From the NCBI GenBank assembly GCA_052384575.1, contig JBQSUQ010000016.1: a stretch of 64,000 nucleotides of DNA. The stretch is one strand, 5' to 3'. The notes below the pieces were generated by a model. It made no database searches and was not told where the DNA came from. It was given only the letters and a program-made list of their open reading frames with translations. The translations under genes were made by a program, and so were the position numbers. Below are positions 52,363 to 60,664 of the stretch, in pieces (position 1 is the first letter of the stretch; each line of letters starts with the position of its first letter). This DNA comes from JBQSUQ01 sp052384575. GTDB taxonomy: Bacteria > Pseudomonadota > Gammaproteobacteria > Enterobacterales > Pasteurellaceae.

Positions 52363-55230
52363 ATGACAAAAACCTTTGAAATGGCTGACCGTTTTGATGC
52401 GTCAGCAGTAGAACAAGCCCTGTATAAACACTGGGAAGAGAGCGGTTATTTTAAACCGTCGGAAGATACCACTAAGCCAAGTTATTGCATTGCCATTCCG
52501 CCTCCGAATGTGACGGGTTCATTGCATATGGGGCATGCTTTCCAGCAGACTTTAATGGATACGCTGATCCGTTTTAACCGTATGGAAGGTAATAATACCT
52601 TGTGGCAGGCAGGGACTGACCACGCTGGGATTGCCACCCAAATGGTGGTGGAACGTAAAATTGCTGCGGAAGAAGGCAAAACTCGCCACGATTATGGGCG
52701 TGAAGCGTTCATCGAAAAAATTTGGGACTGGAAAGCTTATTCAGGCGGTACGATCAGCCAACAAATTCGCCGTTTGGGTAACTCAATTGACTGGGATCGT
52801 GAGCGTTTCACAATGGACGAAGGTTTGTCCAATGCGGTGAAAGAAGTGTTTGTACGTTTGCACGAAGAAGGCTTGATCTATCGTGGCAAACGCCTTGTGA
52901 ACTGGGATCCAAAACTTCACACGGCGATCTCTGATTTGGAGGTGGAAAACAAAGAGAGCAAAGGTTCACTTTGGCACTTCCGCTATCCGTTGGCAAATGG
53001 CGCGAAAACCGCAGACGGCAAGGATTATTTAGTGGTGGCGACCACGCGTCCTGAAACAATGTTGGGCGATACGGCGGTGGCGGTTCATCCAGAAGATGAA
53101 CGTTATCAATCACTTATCGGTAAAACCGTGGTGTTGCCGTTAGCCAATCGTGAAATTCCAATTATTGCCGATGATTATGTGGATCGTGAATTTGGTACGG
53201 GCGTGGTAAAAATTACCCCTGCCCACGATTTCAACGACTACGAAGTGGGCAAACGCCATAGCTTGCCAATGGTCAATGTGATGACACTGAACGCCGATAT
53301 TCGTGCGGAAGCGGAAATCGTCGGTTCAGACGGTAAAATTCTTGAGAATTACACCGCACTTATTCCAGCGGATTATCAAGGCTTAGAGCGTTTTGCGGCG
53401 CGTAAGAAAATTGTGGCGGATTTTGAAGCCCTTGGCTTGTTAGAGGAAATCAAACCGCACGATTTGAAAGTGCCTTATGGCGACCGTGGTGGCGTGCCAA
53501 TTGAGCCAATGCTTACTGACCAATGGTATGTGAGCGTGAAACCGCTGGCGGAAGTGGCGGTGAAAGCGGTGGAAGATGGCGAAATTCAATTCGTGCCGAA
53601 ACAGTATGAAAATCTCTACTTCTCTTGGATGCGTGATATTCAAGACTGGTGTATTTCTCGCCAACTTTGGTGGGGGCACCGCATTCCTGCGTGGTATGAC
53701 GAGCAAGGCAATGTGTATGTGGCGCGTGATGAAGCGGAAGTGCGTGCGAAACACAACTTGCCTGCGGATTTAGTGTTAAAACAAGATGAAGACGTGTTGG
53801 ATACTTGGTTCTCATCAGGCTTGTGGACGTTCTCCACTCTTGGCTGGCCGGAGCAAACCAAGGATCTAAAAATGTTCCACCCAACGGATGTGTTGATCAC
53901 GGGCTTTGACATCATTTTCTTCTGGGTTGCGCGTATGATTATGTTTACGATGCACTTCATCAAAGACGAAAATGGCAAGCCGCAAGTGCCGTTCAAAACT
54001 GTGTATGTCACGGGGCTAATTCGTGATGAAAACGGGCAGAAAATGTCCAAATCGAAAGGTAACGTGTTGGATCCGATCGATATGATCGACGGCATCAGCC
54101 TTGAAGATCTGCTTGAAAAACGCACGGGCAATATGATGCAGCCGCAATTAGCGGAAAAAATCGCCAAAGCCACACGCAAAGAATTTGCAGACGGCATTTC
54201 TGCTCACGGTACGGACGCATTGCGTTTCACGTTGGCTGCGTTGGCGAGCAACGGTCGTGACATCAACTGGGATATGAAACGTTTGGAAGGTTACCGCAAT
54301 TTCTGCAACAAATTGTGGAACGCTAGCCGTTTTACCCTGATGAATATCAACAACTTAGAATTAGGCGAAGGCGAAAAAGCGTTCAGCTTGGCGGATCGTT
54401 GGATCCAAGCAGAATTTAACAACGCCGTGCAAACCTTCCGTACCGCCCTTTCGCAATACCGTTTCGACTTGGCAGCGAACACCCTTTACGAATTCACGTG
54501 GAACCAATTCTGCGACTGGTATTTGGAACTTACCAAACCAGTCTTCGCCAACGGTTCGGATGCACAAAAACGCGGTGCGTGCTTTACGCTGGTGAACGTG
54601 TTGGAAAAATTATTGCGTTTAGCTCACCCAGTGATCCCGTTCATCACCGAAGAAATTTGGCAGAAAGTGAAAGGCTTTGCAGGCGTGGAAGGCGACACCA
54701 TTATGTTGCAACCATTCCCGAAATTTGACGCAAGCCTTGTGGACGATGAAGCGGTGGCACAAATCGAATGGTTGAAAGAAATCATCGTCGCCGTGCGTAA
54801 CATTCGTGCCGAAAGCAACATCGCTCCAAGCAAACCGCTAGATTTACTCGTTCGCAACATCACCGACGCAGATCGTAAAATCTTGGCAGAAAACCACCGC
54901 TTGTTGCAGGCAATGGCGAAACTCGACAGTGTGAACGCACTCGACGCTGGCGCCACCGCCCCACTTTCCGTAGCGAAATTAGTGGGTAACGCCGAAGTGC
55001 TTGTGCCAATGGCAGGTTTCATCAACAAAGACGCAGAACTGGCTCGTTTGAATAAAGAGATTGAAAAATACCAAGGCGAAATCCAACGTATTGAAAACAA
55101 ACTCGCCAACGAAGCCTTTGTCGCCAAAGCCCCACCAGCAGTCATCGACAAAGAACGCGCCAAAATGGCGGAATACGCTGAAGGCTTGGAAAAACTGCAA
55201 CAGCAGTATCAAGCGATTGAAGCGTTGTAA
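52363..55230 (+). CDS. valS: Valyl-tRNA synthetase
   Basis: Charges tRNA-Val; 955 residues. The class I signature PPPNVTGSLHMGHA lies near 46-59 (HIGH variant HMGH) and GQKMSKSKGNVLDP near 557-570 (KMSKS). The editing domain lies between them (VVATTRPETMLGDTAVAVHP), and the C-terminal coiled coil is present (LARLNKEIEKYQGEIQRIENKLANEAF). Composition is striking: hand counts of two 60-base lines (54541 and 54781) give 34 and 32 G or C, against 18 in a sample line from thiP. Many long antisense open frames reflect this. One uptake sequence (ACCGCACTT near 53352) is present. Confidence 0.97.
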   Translation: MTKTFEMADRFDASAVEQALYKHWEESGYFKPSEDTTKPSYCIAIPPPNVTGSLHMGHAFQQTLMDTLIRFNRMEGNNTLWQAGTDHAGIATQMVVERKIAAEEGKTRHDYGREAFIEKIWDWKAYSGGTISQQIRRLGNSIDWDRERFTMDEGLSNAVKEVFVRLHEEGLIYRGKRLVNWDPKLHTAISDLEVENKESKGSLWHFRYPLANGAKTADGKDYLVVATTRPETMLGDTAVAVHPEDERYQSLIGKTVVLPLANREIPIIADDYVDREFGTGVVKITPAHDFNDYEVGKRHSLPMVNVMTLNADIRAEAEIVGSDGKILENYTALIPADYQGLERFAARKKIVADFEALGLLEEIKPHDLKVPYGDRGGVPIEPMLTDQWYVSVKPLAEVAVKAVEDGEIQFVPKQYENLYFSWMRDIQDWCISRQLWWGHRIPAWYDEQGNVYVARDEAEVRAKHNLPADLVLKQDEDVLDTWFSSGLWTFSTLGWPEQTKDLKMFHPTDVLITGFDIIFFWVARMIMFTMHFIKDENGKPQVPFKTVYVTGLIRDENGQKMSKSKGNVLDPIDMIDGISLEDLLEKRTGNMMQPQLAEKIAKATRKEFADGISAHGTDALRFTLAALASNGRDINWDMKRLEGYRNFCNKLWNASRFTLMNINNLELGEGEKAFSLADRWIQAEFNNAVQTFRTALSQYRFDLAANTLYEFTWNQFCDWYLELTKPVFANGSDAQKRGACFTLVNVLEKLLRLAHPVIPFITEEIWQKVKGFAGVEGDTIMLQPFPKFDASLVDDEAVAQIEWLKEIIVAVRNIRAESNIAPSKPLDLLVRNITDADRKILAENHRLLQAMAKLDSVNALDAGATAPLSVAKLVGNAEVLVPMAGFINKDAELARLNKEIEKYQGEIQRIENKLANEAFVAKAPPAVIDKERAKMAEYAEGLEKLQQQYQAIEAL

Positions 55231-55297
55231 TTATTAAATAAGATAGAGGCAGCTCATTTAGAATGGACTGTCTTTCTTTAATCGGAGAGTAAAGATT

Positions 55298-55909
55298 ATG
55301 ATTAGAAAAATTTTCCTACTTTTTTCTGTATTTTTGAGTTTAGTGCTAAGTGCCTGTTCTACAACAAATGGAATCTCAAAATATGGAAAACCAAATCTTC
55401 AAGAGAAAGGGGTTCTTCTCCTAGCAGTGACTGATCGAGCTCTTTTTACTGCGACAGGAATCTCTTTTACTATAGAAGATATAAATAATAAAAAGACTGT
55501 TTTAGTTGTAAATGATTGGGATGAACTCTTTTCATTAAAGAAAAGAGGAGTGCGAAAATTCTTTCGTGCATTTGAATTACCTGAAGGAAATTATAAATTC
55601 ACTTCTTGGGAATTTATTCGTACGCAAGGGAAGCCTGCCGAAAAGCCAAAAGAGCCGTTTGAGTTTAGTATTAAGCAAGGTGAAGTAGTCTATATCGGTA
55701 ATTTTGATGCTGTTCGCATATTAGGTAATGGGAGATTTAAAAATAACTATGAGGAAGATAGTAAGGCATTCCAATCACTTTACTCTTGGTTAGAGCAGAT
55801 AAACATCAAAAAGGAATTACTAAAACCTTCTGAATGGCTTTTACCAGACGGAAAAAAATTTGAAGAGTTTGAAAAAGAAGCCAAACAGCCAAAGGCTATT
55901 TCAAATTAG
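55298..55909 (+). CDS. Predicted outer-membrane lipoprotein of unknown function
   Basis: Lipoprotein of 203 residues. The signal peptide ends in the lipobox LSAC (cysteine 20) with Ser at +2, predicting outer-membrane sorting. The mature part starts with a short linker (STTNGISKYGKP) and then a compact, probably beta-rich region (GVLLLAVTDRALFTATGISFTIED; RKFFRAFELPEGNYKFTSWEF; FEFSIKQGEVVYIGNFDAVRILG) that recalls the small carboxypeptidase-regulatory or DUF2846-like lipoprotein pattern, where a ligand loop follows LPEGxY. I do not recognise a named family. A charged C-terminal tail (FEEFEKEAKQPKAISN) follows. It has GGAGAG upstream. Confidence 0.75.
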   Translation: MIRKIFLLFSVFLSLVLSACSTTNGISKYGKPNLQEKGVLLLAVTDRALFTATGISFTIEDINNKKTVLVVNDWDELFSLKKRGVRKFFRAFELPEGNYKFTSWEFIRTQGKPAEKPKEPFEFSIKQGEVVYIGNFDAVRILGNGRFKNNYEEDSKAFQSLYSWLEQINIKKELLKPSEWLLPDGKKFEEFEKEAKQPKAISN

Positions 55910-55942
55910 TCGTCCATAGTATTGAAAAGGCTTATCTTTTGA

Positions 55943-56111
55943 TCTGCCCCAAAAAAGTTAGACTGATTTAATTGAAGGACTGAGTTCTGTATTGTACGGG
56001 ATTTAGTCCTTTTAATTTCACTTGAATACGCTCATTGTTGTAGTAATGCACGTATTCGTGAATAGTACGCTCTAGTTCAGCAAAACACTCAAACTTTTTG
56101 TTTTTAAATCC
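55943..56111 (-). pseudogene. IS3-family (IS150-type) transposase remnant
   Basis: Reading the minus strand from about 56111 to the TAA at 55970-55968 gives KKFECFAELERTIHEYVHYY then NNERIQVKLKGLNPVQYRTQ, the C-terminal end of an IS150-like DDE transposase. Upstream in this frame a stop appears at 56114-56112 and homology ends. The sequence TGCCCCAAAAAAGTTAGACT (55946-55965) looks like the IS end repeat. Only about 48 codons survive, immediately upstream of the large autotransporter. The remaining bases of this 307-base gap hold the autotransporter promoter region. Confidence 0.85.
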
Positions 56112-56216
56112 CTACTTTATTCATGTCTTTACATTTATTAACAAAAATCTGTTCGTTAATTGATCTTTATTTGTATTATAATTAAGCAGAAATATGATCG
56201 ATAAAGGAGATTTTCC

Positions 56217-59200
56217 ATGAATAAAATTTTCAAATCAAAATGGTGTGTAGCAACACAAACTTATGTGGCTTGTTCTGAATTAGCTAAACGAGCTGGAAAA
56301 GTTTCAGCGGGAGCTGTGTTACTTACTGCAAGTGTCATTAGTTCTGTTAGTGCAGCACCGAGTAATCCTGAGTCAATTACTACTGATACAACATTAGTTG
56401 GTGGCGTGAGAGATCTTTCAGTTAATGGCGGTTCTGCAATTAGTATCGGTAATGCAGCAACCGCAACATTGAATGATCCTCTTACTTTAAACTTACAAAC
56501 TGGAAATGAATCAGAACCAAGAGGTTTTGATATTACTAATGGTAATTTAATTGCAAACGGCAAAGTTTCCATCAATTACCAACCAGTCGGAACAAATCTT
56601 CATAATCGCCCAAAAGGTATCATTGTTAGATCTAAGTCAGATACACAAATCAAAGATTTATTAGTCAATGCTGTTTTGGCGAGTGAGACTGAAGCATATT
56701 CAGTACCCGCAGATTCTAATGCAGGATATGGCGTTGCCGTTGGCTATAATTATGCTGGAGGTAGTAGTGCGGATAAATCCTTATTAACCGTAGAAAATGC
56801 GGAAATCAATGTCACTAATACGCCTAATACTAAATACTCAAGAAGAACTGTAGGTAGTGGCTGGGTTTCAGCAACGGCTATTTTCGGTCATCAATTATCA
56901 GGCTTAAAAATTTATAGAACTGATGGTGCTATACCTGAGTTTACCTCAAATGGTAAGGTTAATATTAATGTGACGGATAGCAGTGTAGCTAAAGCGGGTG
57001 ATTATTTAGTTGGTCTGTATATTTCAGGCCATGGTTCGAAAGCAACATTTAATGGCGATACAGAAATTAAGGTGTCAGCGAATGGTATTAACTCGGCGGG
57101 TATTAAAATTGGTAAACCTTTTGATGGTGGCACTGTTGTTGGTGAGAAAGGTTCTTCAGTAATTGCTAATGGCAAATTAGTGGTGGATACCACGGAGACA
57201 AAAGATTCTGCTGCTATTCGTTTATTTGGTAACTCTTCTCAATTGAAAGTAACCGGGGAGAAAACGGAAGAACAATCTTTAATTCATTCAGGCAACTCTG
57301 CGATTGTTTTTGATACGCAAGATTATCAATTACAAGCGGAAACTATTTTGGGAGAAATTAAAGCCTCCCGTAATGAGAATGGCATTGATCAATCTGTTAT
57401 TTTGAATAATACAAAACTGCAAACAAATTCAGAGAATGCTAGTTTAGTTAAAGTCAAAGCGGAACAAGTGAGAGATGAAAGTTTTGGGTATGCCTCTAAA
57501 TTTTCATCGCAGCTAAATTCAGGCTCTTTTAATGTTCAAAATGCGACATTTACCTTAACAGGTGATAAATCCTTAGCAACTGCCGCAGATAAAGGTTGGT
57601 TAATTGAAGTGCAAGGACAAAAAGATAATTCTTCTAGCCTAACTGCTAACATTGAAAAGAAAGCAAAAGTTGTGGGATTAGTGCATAAAGAATTATCGTC
57701 TTCTTTAATTATGAATGTGGATGACGCCACTTGGGAATTAAAGAAAAAAGGCGATAACATTAGTACTGCAAATAGTGTAAATCTAAATAATGGCGGTGTA
57801 TTAGATGCGTCTAAAATGTCTTCTTTAACACAAGCAGAGCTAGATGATAGCGTTGCTGCTGCACAAGATGCATTAAATAAAGCTAATAATATGGAAAGAG
57901 CTTGGTATGAGTCTGTAGAGAAATTTAATGTTAGAAAACAAAAAACAATAGAGACCGCTACTGCAAATTTAGTGGCTGCTCAAGATTTAGCAGCAAAAGG
58001 TCCTCTAAATCGTGCTGAATATACAGTCCGTTTAACTAGTGATGGTACAAATACAGATGGTATTTTGAAAAACGGTGGGGTGATTACCTTAGCGAATGAT
58101 AGATACAATGATGTGTTAACCCTTGAAGGCAATTATGCAGGTGCTGCTGGTGCAACCTTAAAAGTGAATACGGAATGGAATTCGCCAGGCGGTGAGAATG
58201 GTGAAAATTCTAAATCGGATTTATTTGAAATTAAAGGGGCTGCTTCTGGAAGAACTAATGTTGTTACGGTTAAAGCTGACGGTAGTGCAGAAAACGTAAT
58301 TGATGGCTCTATTGGTTCTATTGCAGCAGATTTACATAAAAACAGTGAAGTTGTTGTTCGTGTACATGATCTTAGTGCAGGTAATAACCATGCCTTTGAA
58401 GGAACAGCACAAACAACGGGTGCTGGAGAATTACAGTTAGCAGAACGAACTGTGGAAAAAGACGGCAAAATGGTACGTGAGTATTATTGGACCATTACTG
58501 CGGTAAATCCTATTCCGCCTGAGCCAGAACCTGAACCGCAGCCAGATGCTAAACCTGAGCCGAAGCCAGAACCTGAGCCAACGCCTAAACCAGGGATGAA
58601 GCCAGAACCTAAACCTGAGCCGAAACCACAACCGAAACCAACCCCTATTTATGCGCAATCTGTTTCAGGTTATGTACAAATGCCTCGCGTAAACTTAGAA
58701 CAGGGTTATGCTTCGATTGCAACATTGCATACGCGTCGTGGTGAAAATCAGACATTAGCTTGGGATGATTGCAGCCGTTGTGGAAGTGATGTAAAAGGAC
58801 AAAGTTGGGCAAGAGTTTTTGGTTCGCACTTAGAAGCTGATGGAAAAGTGCGGTTAAATTTTGATACAAATTTATTTGGTGTTCAACTTGGGCATGATTT
58901 TGCTGTACAACGTACTGCAGAGAACGGTCATCGTTTAACTGGTGTTTACGCAACATATACACAAGCGAAAACGAACTTCTTTGATGATGAAAGAAGAGTG
59001 AATGCAAAACTTGTTGATGATAAATTTACTGGTTCAGGTAAATCTAAATCTTGGAGCTTTGGTTTGACTCATACTCGTTATGCAGCAAATGGCAGTTATG
59101 TTGATTTAGTTGGTCAAGTTTCATTTATCAATAATAAATATACTTCTCGAAATAACGTTAGTGCGAAAAATAAAGGTATGAGCTACTTACTTTCTGCTGA

Positions 59201-59654
59201 AGTTGGTCGCCCTTATGCATTAGGTGAAAGAGGTAAAACAGAAGGCGGCTGGTTAATTGAGCCACAAGCACAATTAATTGCACAATATCTTGATTTAAAA
59301 CGCTTTACTGATGAACAAGGTAAAAAAGTTGATCAAGGCGATACATTTGGCTTGAGAGGTCGCGCTGGAGTTCGTTTAGCATACAACGCACCAACAGAAG
59401 ATAATAGAACGAAAACATTCTATGTAACAGCAAATATATTGCATGATTTCACTAATATGAAGTCTGTTCAAATCGGACAAGATAAGTTACGTGAAAAATA
59501 TGCAAAAACTTGGTGGGATGCAGGTGTTGGAGTGCAATATCCAGTTGCTCAAAAAGCTTACGTTTATTTAGATGCTCACTATGAAGGTAGTTTCTCTAAA
59601 CATCAAAGACGTGATGGATATCGTGGTTCTTTAGGTATTAAATATAACTGGTAA
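56217..59654 (+). CDS. ESPR-type autotransporter adhesin-like protein
   Basis: Surface autotransporter of 1145 residues. An extended signal peptide (ESPR: MNKIFKSKWCVATQTYVACSE) precedes the hydrophobic core and a likely cleavage after VSA at about 46. The passenger (about 47-760) is rich in short beta repeats typical of a beta-helix (NGKVNINVTDSS, NGDTEIKVSANG, NGKLVVDTTETK). It is interrupted by a charged helical stretch near 540-600. A repetitive Pro-Glu-Lys linker spans about 764-812 (EPEPKPEPKP type). A pertactin-like barrel follows, from GQSWARVFGSHLEADGKV to the terminal aromatic YNW. A CSRC pair lies just before the barrel. Function is likely adhesion; the target is unknown. Confidence 0.88.
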   Translation: MNKIFKSKWCVATQTYVACSELAKRAGKVSAGAVLLTASVISSVSAAPSNPESITTDTTLVGGVRDLSVNGGSAISIGNAATATLNDPLTLNLQTGNESEPRGFDITNGNLIANGKVSINYQPVGTNLHNRPKGIIVRSKSDTQIKDLLVNAVLASETEAYSVPADSNAGYGVAVGYNYAGGSSADKSLLTVENAEINVTNTPNTKYSRRTVGSGWVSATAIFGHQLSGLKIYRTDGAIPEFTSNGKVNINVTDSSVAKAGDYLVGLYISGHGSKATFNGDTEIKVSANGINSAGIKIGKPFDGGTVVGEKGSSVIANGKLVVDTTETKDSAAIRLFGNSSQLKVTGEKTEEQSLIHSGNSAIVFDTQDYQLQAETILGEIKASRNENGIDQSVILNNTKLQTNSENASLVKVKAEQVRDESFGYASKFSSQLNSGSFNVQNATFTLTGDKSLATAADKGWLIEVQGQKDNSSSLTANIEKKAKVVGLVHKELSSSLIMNVDDATWELKKKGDNISTANSVNLNNGGVLDASKMSSLTQAELDDSVAAAQDALNKANNMERAWYESVEKFNVRKQKTIETATANLVAAQDLAAKGPLNRAEYTVRLTSDGTNTDGILKNGGVITLANDRYNDVLTLEGNYAGAAGATLKVNTEWNSPGGENGENSKSDLFEIKGAASGRTNVVTVKADGSAENVIDGSIGSIAADLHKNSEVVVRVHDLSAGNNHAFEGTAQTTGAGELQLAERTVEKDGKMVREYYWTITAVNPIPPEPEPEPQPDAKPEPKPEPEPTPKPGMKPEPKPEPKPQPKPTPIYAQSVSGYVQMPRVNLEQGYASIATLHTRRGENQTLAWDDCSRCGSDVKGQSWARVFGSHLEADGKVRLNFDTNLFGVQLGHDFAVQRTAENGHRLTGVYATYTQAKTNFFDDERRVNAKLVDDKFTGSGKSKSWSFGLTHTRYAANGSYVDLVGQVSFINNKYTSRNNVSAKNKGMSYLLSAEVGRPYALGERGKTEGGWLIEPQAQLIAQYLDLKRFTDEQGKKVDQGDTFGLRGRAGVRLAYNAPTEDNRTKTFYVTANILHDFTNMKSVQIGQDKLREKYAKTWWDAGVGVQYPVAQKAYVYLDAHYEGSFSKHQRRDGYRGSLGIKYNW

Positions 59655-59695
59655 TTTGATGAGGTAAAGGGAGGTTTTATCTTCCCTTTATCAAA
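59655..59695 (+). other. Intergenic hairpin between autotransporter and OmpA-lipoprotein gene
   Basis: TTTGAT...AAAGGGA pairs with TCCCTTT-ATCAAA (59655-59660 with 59690-59695; 59666-59672 with 59683-59689). It has no T run, so it is not a standard terminator. It could set the expression ratio of the two genes or stabilise the upstream mRNA. Confidence 0.5.
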
Positions 59696-59708
59696 TAAGG
59701 AAAGAAAT

Positions 59709-60203
59709 ATGAAAAATGTAAAATTAACCTTATTATCTTGTGCATTGTTAAGCTTAACGGCTTGTTCACAATTAAAAGATGTAGAGCATAGCTGGTGTCC
59801 TCCAGTACAGACTGAAGAAGTGAATTTATCCGCAGATGCATTATTCCGCTTTGATAAATCAGATGTAAAAGATTTATTACCAAAAGGAAAAGTAGAATTA
59901 GATCAATTAGCAGATAAATTAACCTCAGGCTATGCGAAAGTAGAGAATATTCACTTAGTTGGTCATACAGATCGTTTAGGTAGTGAAAAATATAACTATG
60001 AGTTGGGGTTAAAACGAGCAAATACAGTAAAACAGTATTTAGCAGATAAACAAATAGCTGTGCCAATGAGCGTTGAAAGTGCAGGTGAAACAATGCCTTT
60101 AACTAAGGATTGCGTTGGCGAAAAAGCCACAAAAGCATTAACAGCTTGTTTACAACCAGATAGACGTGTAGCAGTCAAAATTCATGGCATTAAAAAACAA
60201 TAA
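59709..60203 (+). CDS. OmpA-domain lipoprotein
   Basis: Lipoprotein of 164 residues. The lipobox LTAC places the modified cysteine at 19, with Ser at +2 (outer-membrane sorting). The C-terminal OmpA-like peptidoglycan-binding domain spans about 40-160: LFRFDKSDVK, then IHLVGHTDRLGSEKYNYELGLKRANTVKQYLADK, the usual HTDxxGxxxYNxxLxxxRAxxVxxYL pattern, and the final QPDRRVAVKIHG. Such proteins tether the outer membrane to peptidoglycan. It follows the autotransporter by 54 bases with AAGGAAAG before the ATG and is followed by a terminator, so the two probably form an operon. Confidence 0.88.
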   Translation: MKNVKLTLLSCALLSLTACSQLKDVEHSWCPPVQTEEVNLSADALFRFDKSDVKDLLPKGKVELDQLADKLTSGYAKVENIHLVGHTDRLGSEKYNYELGLKRANTVKQYLADKQIAVPMSVESAGETMPLTKDCVGEKATKALTACLQPDRRVAVKIHGIKKQ

Positions 60204-60227
60204 TAGCTATTAGAAATAATTAAAATT

Positions 60228-60262
60228 AAAGCCTTTCGATAAATAACGAAAGGCTTTATTTA
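60228..60262 (+). terminator. Terminator of the autotransporter/OmpA-lipoprotein operon
   Basis: AAAGCCTTTCG (60228-60238) pairs with CGAAAGGCTTT (60247-60257), then a short T-rich tract. It marks the end of the surface-protein operon, 40 bases before the prophage fragment begins. Confidence 0.85.
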
Positions 60263-60301
60263 TACTGTGAGGTTAATTAATACTACTAAATTCATTGCTG
60301 T

Positions 60302-60664
60302 ATGGGCGTGCAATTTACCGAACAATATCTCGCGCGGACCTACGGTTTTGAACAAGGTGATATTGTACTCTCATCTGAAAGTGCGGTGCAAAAGTCCGCA
60401 CAATTTAACGAACCCCAACTACCACCCAATATTGCAGACGGTATCGTAGAACAGCTTGAGTTAGAAGGCGAACCCTATGTGGAAAATTGGATGCAAGCTA
60501 TCCAAGATAGACTTCAGCAAGCAGATAGTTTGGAGGATTTTCGCCATCAACTGGATAGCCTGATCCCTGAACTCAGCTTCGTGGAATACGCAGAAGTGTT
60601 AGCGTGGGCATCAACCGTCGCAGAGTTAGCAGGTCGATATGCGGTGATTGAGGAGCAAAAATGA
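60302..60664 (+). pseudogene. Mu-like phage portal protein (gp29, DUF935), C-terminal fragment
   Basis: 120 residues, starting GVQFTEQYLARTYGFEQGDIVL, match the C-terminal end of Mu-type portal proteins (several hundred residues normally). The frame is closed by a stop just upstream (60287-60289) and no ribosome-binding site fits the ATG at 60302, so this is the broken left edge of a prophage. The end overlaps the MuF gene by four bases (ATGA), as in intact Mu-like phages, showing the order portal-MuF is original. Confidence 0.85.

Noticed and set aside
52482..55212. Long open frames on the strand opposite valS
   Set aside because: They are by-products of the high GC and codon pattern of valS; none has a ribosome-binding site or a recognisable protein.
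58505..58650. Phase-variable simple repeat in the autotransporter
   Set aside because: The Pro-Glu-Lys coding repeats are imperfect and in multiples of three, so slippage would not shift the frame; no tetranucleotide tract is present.
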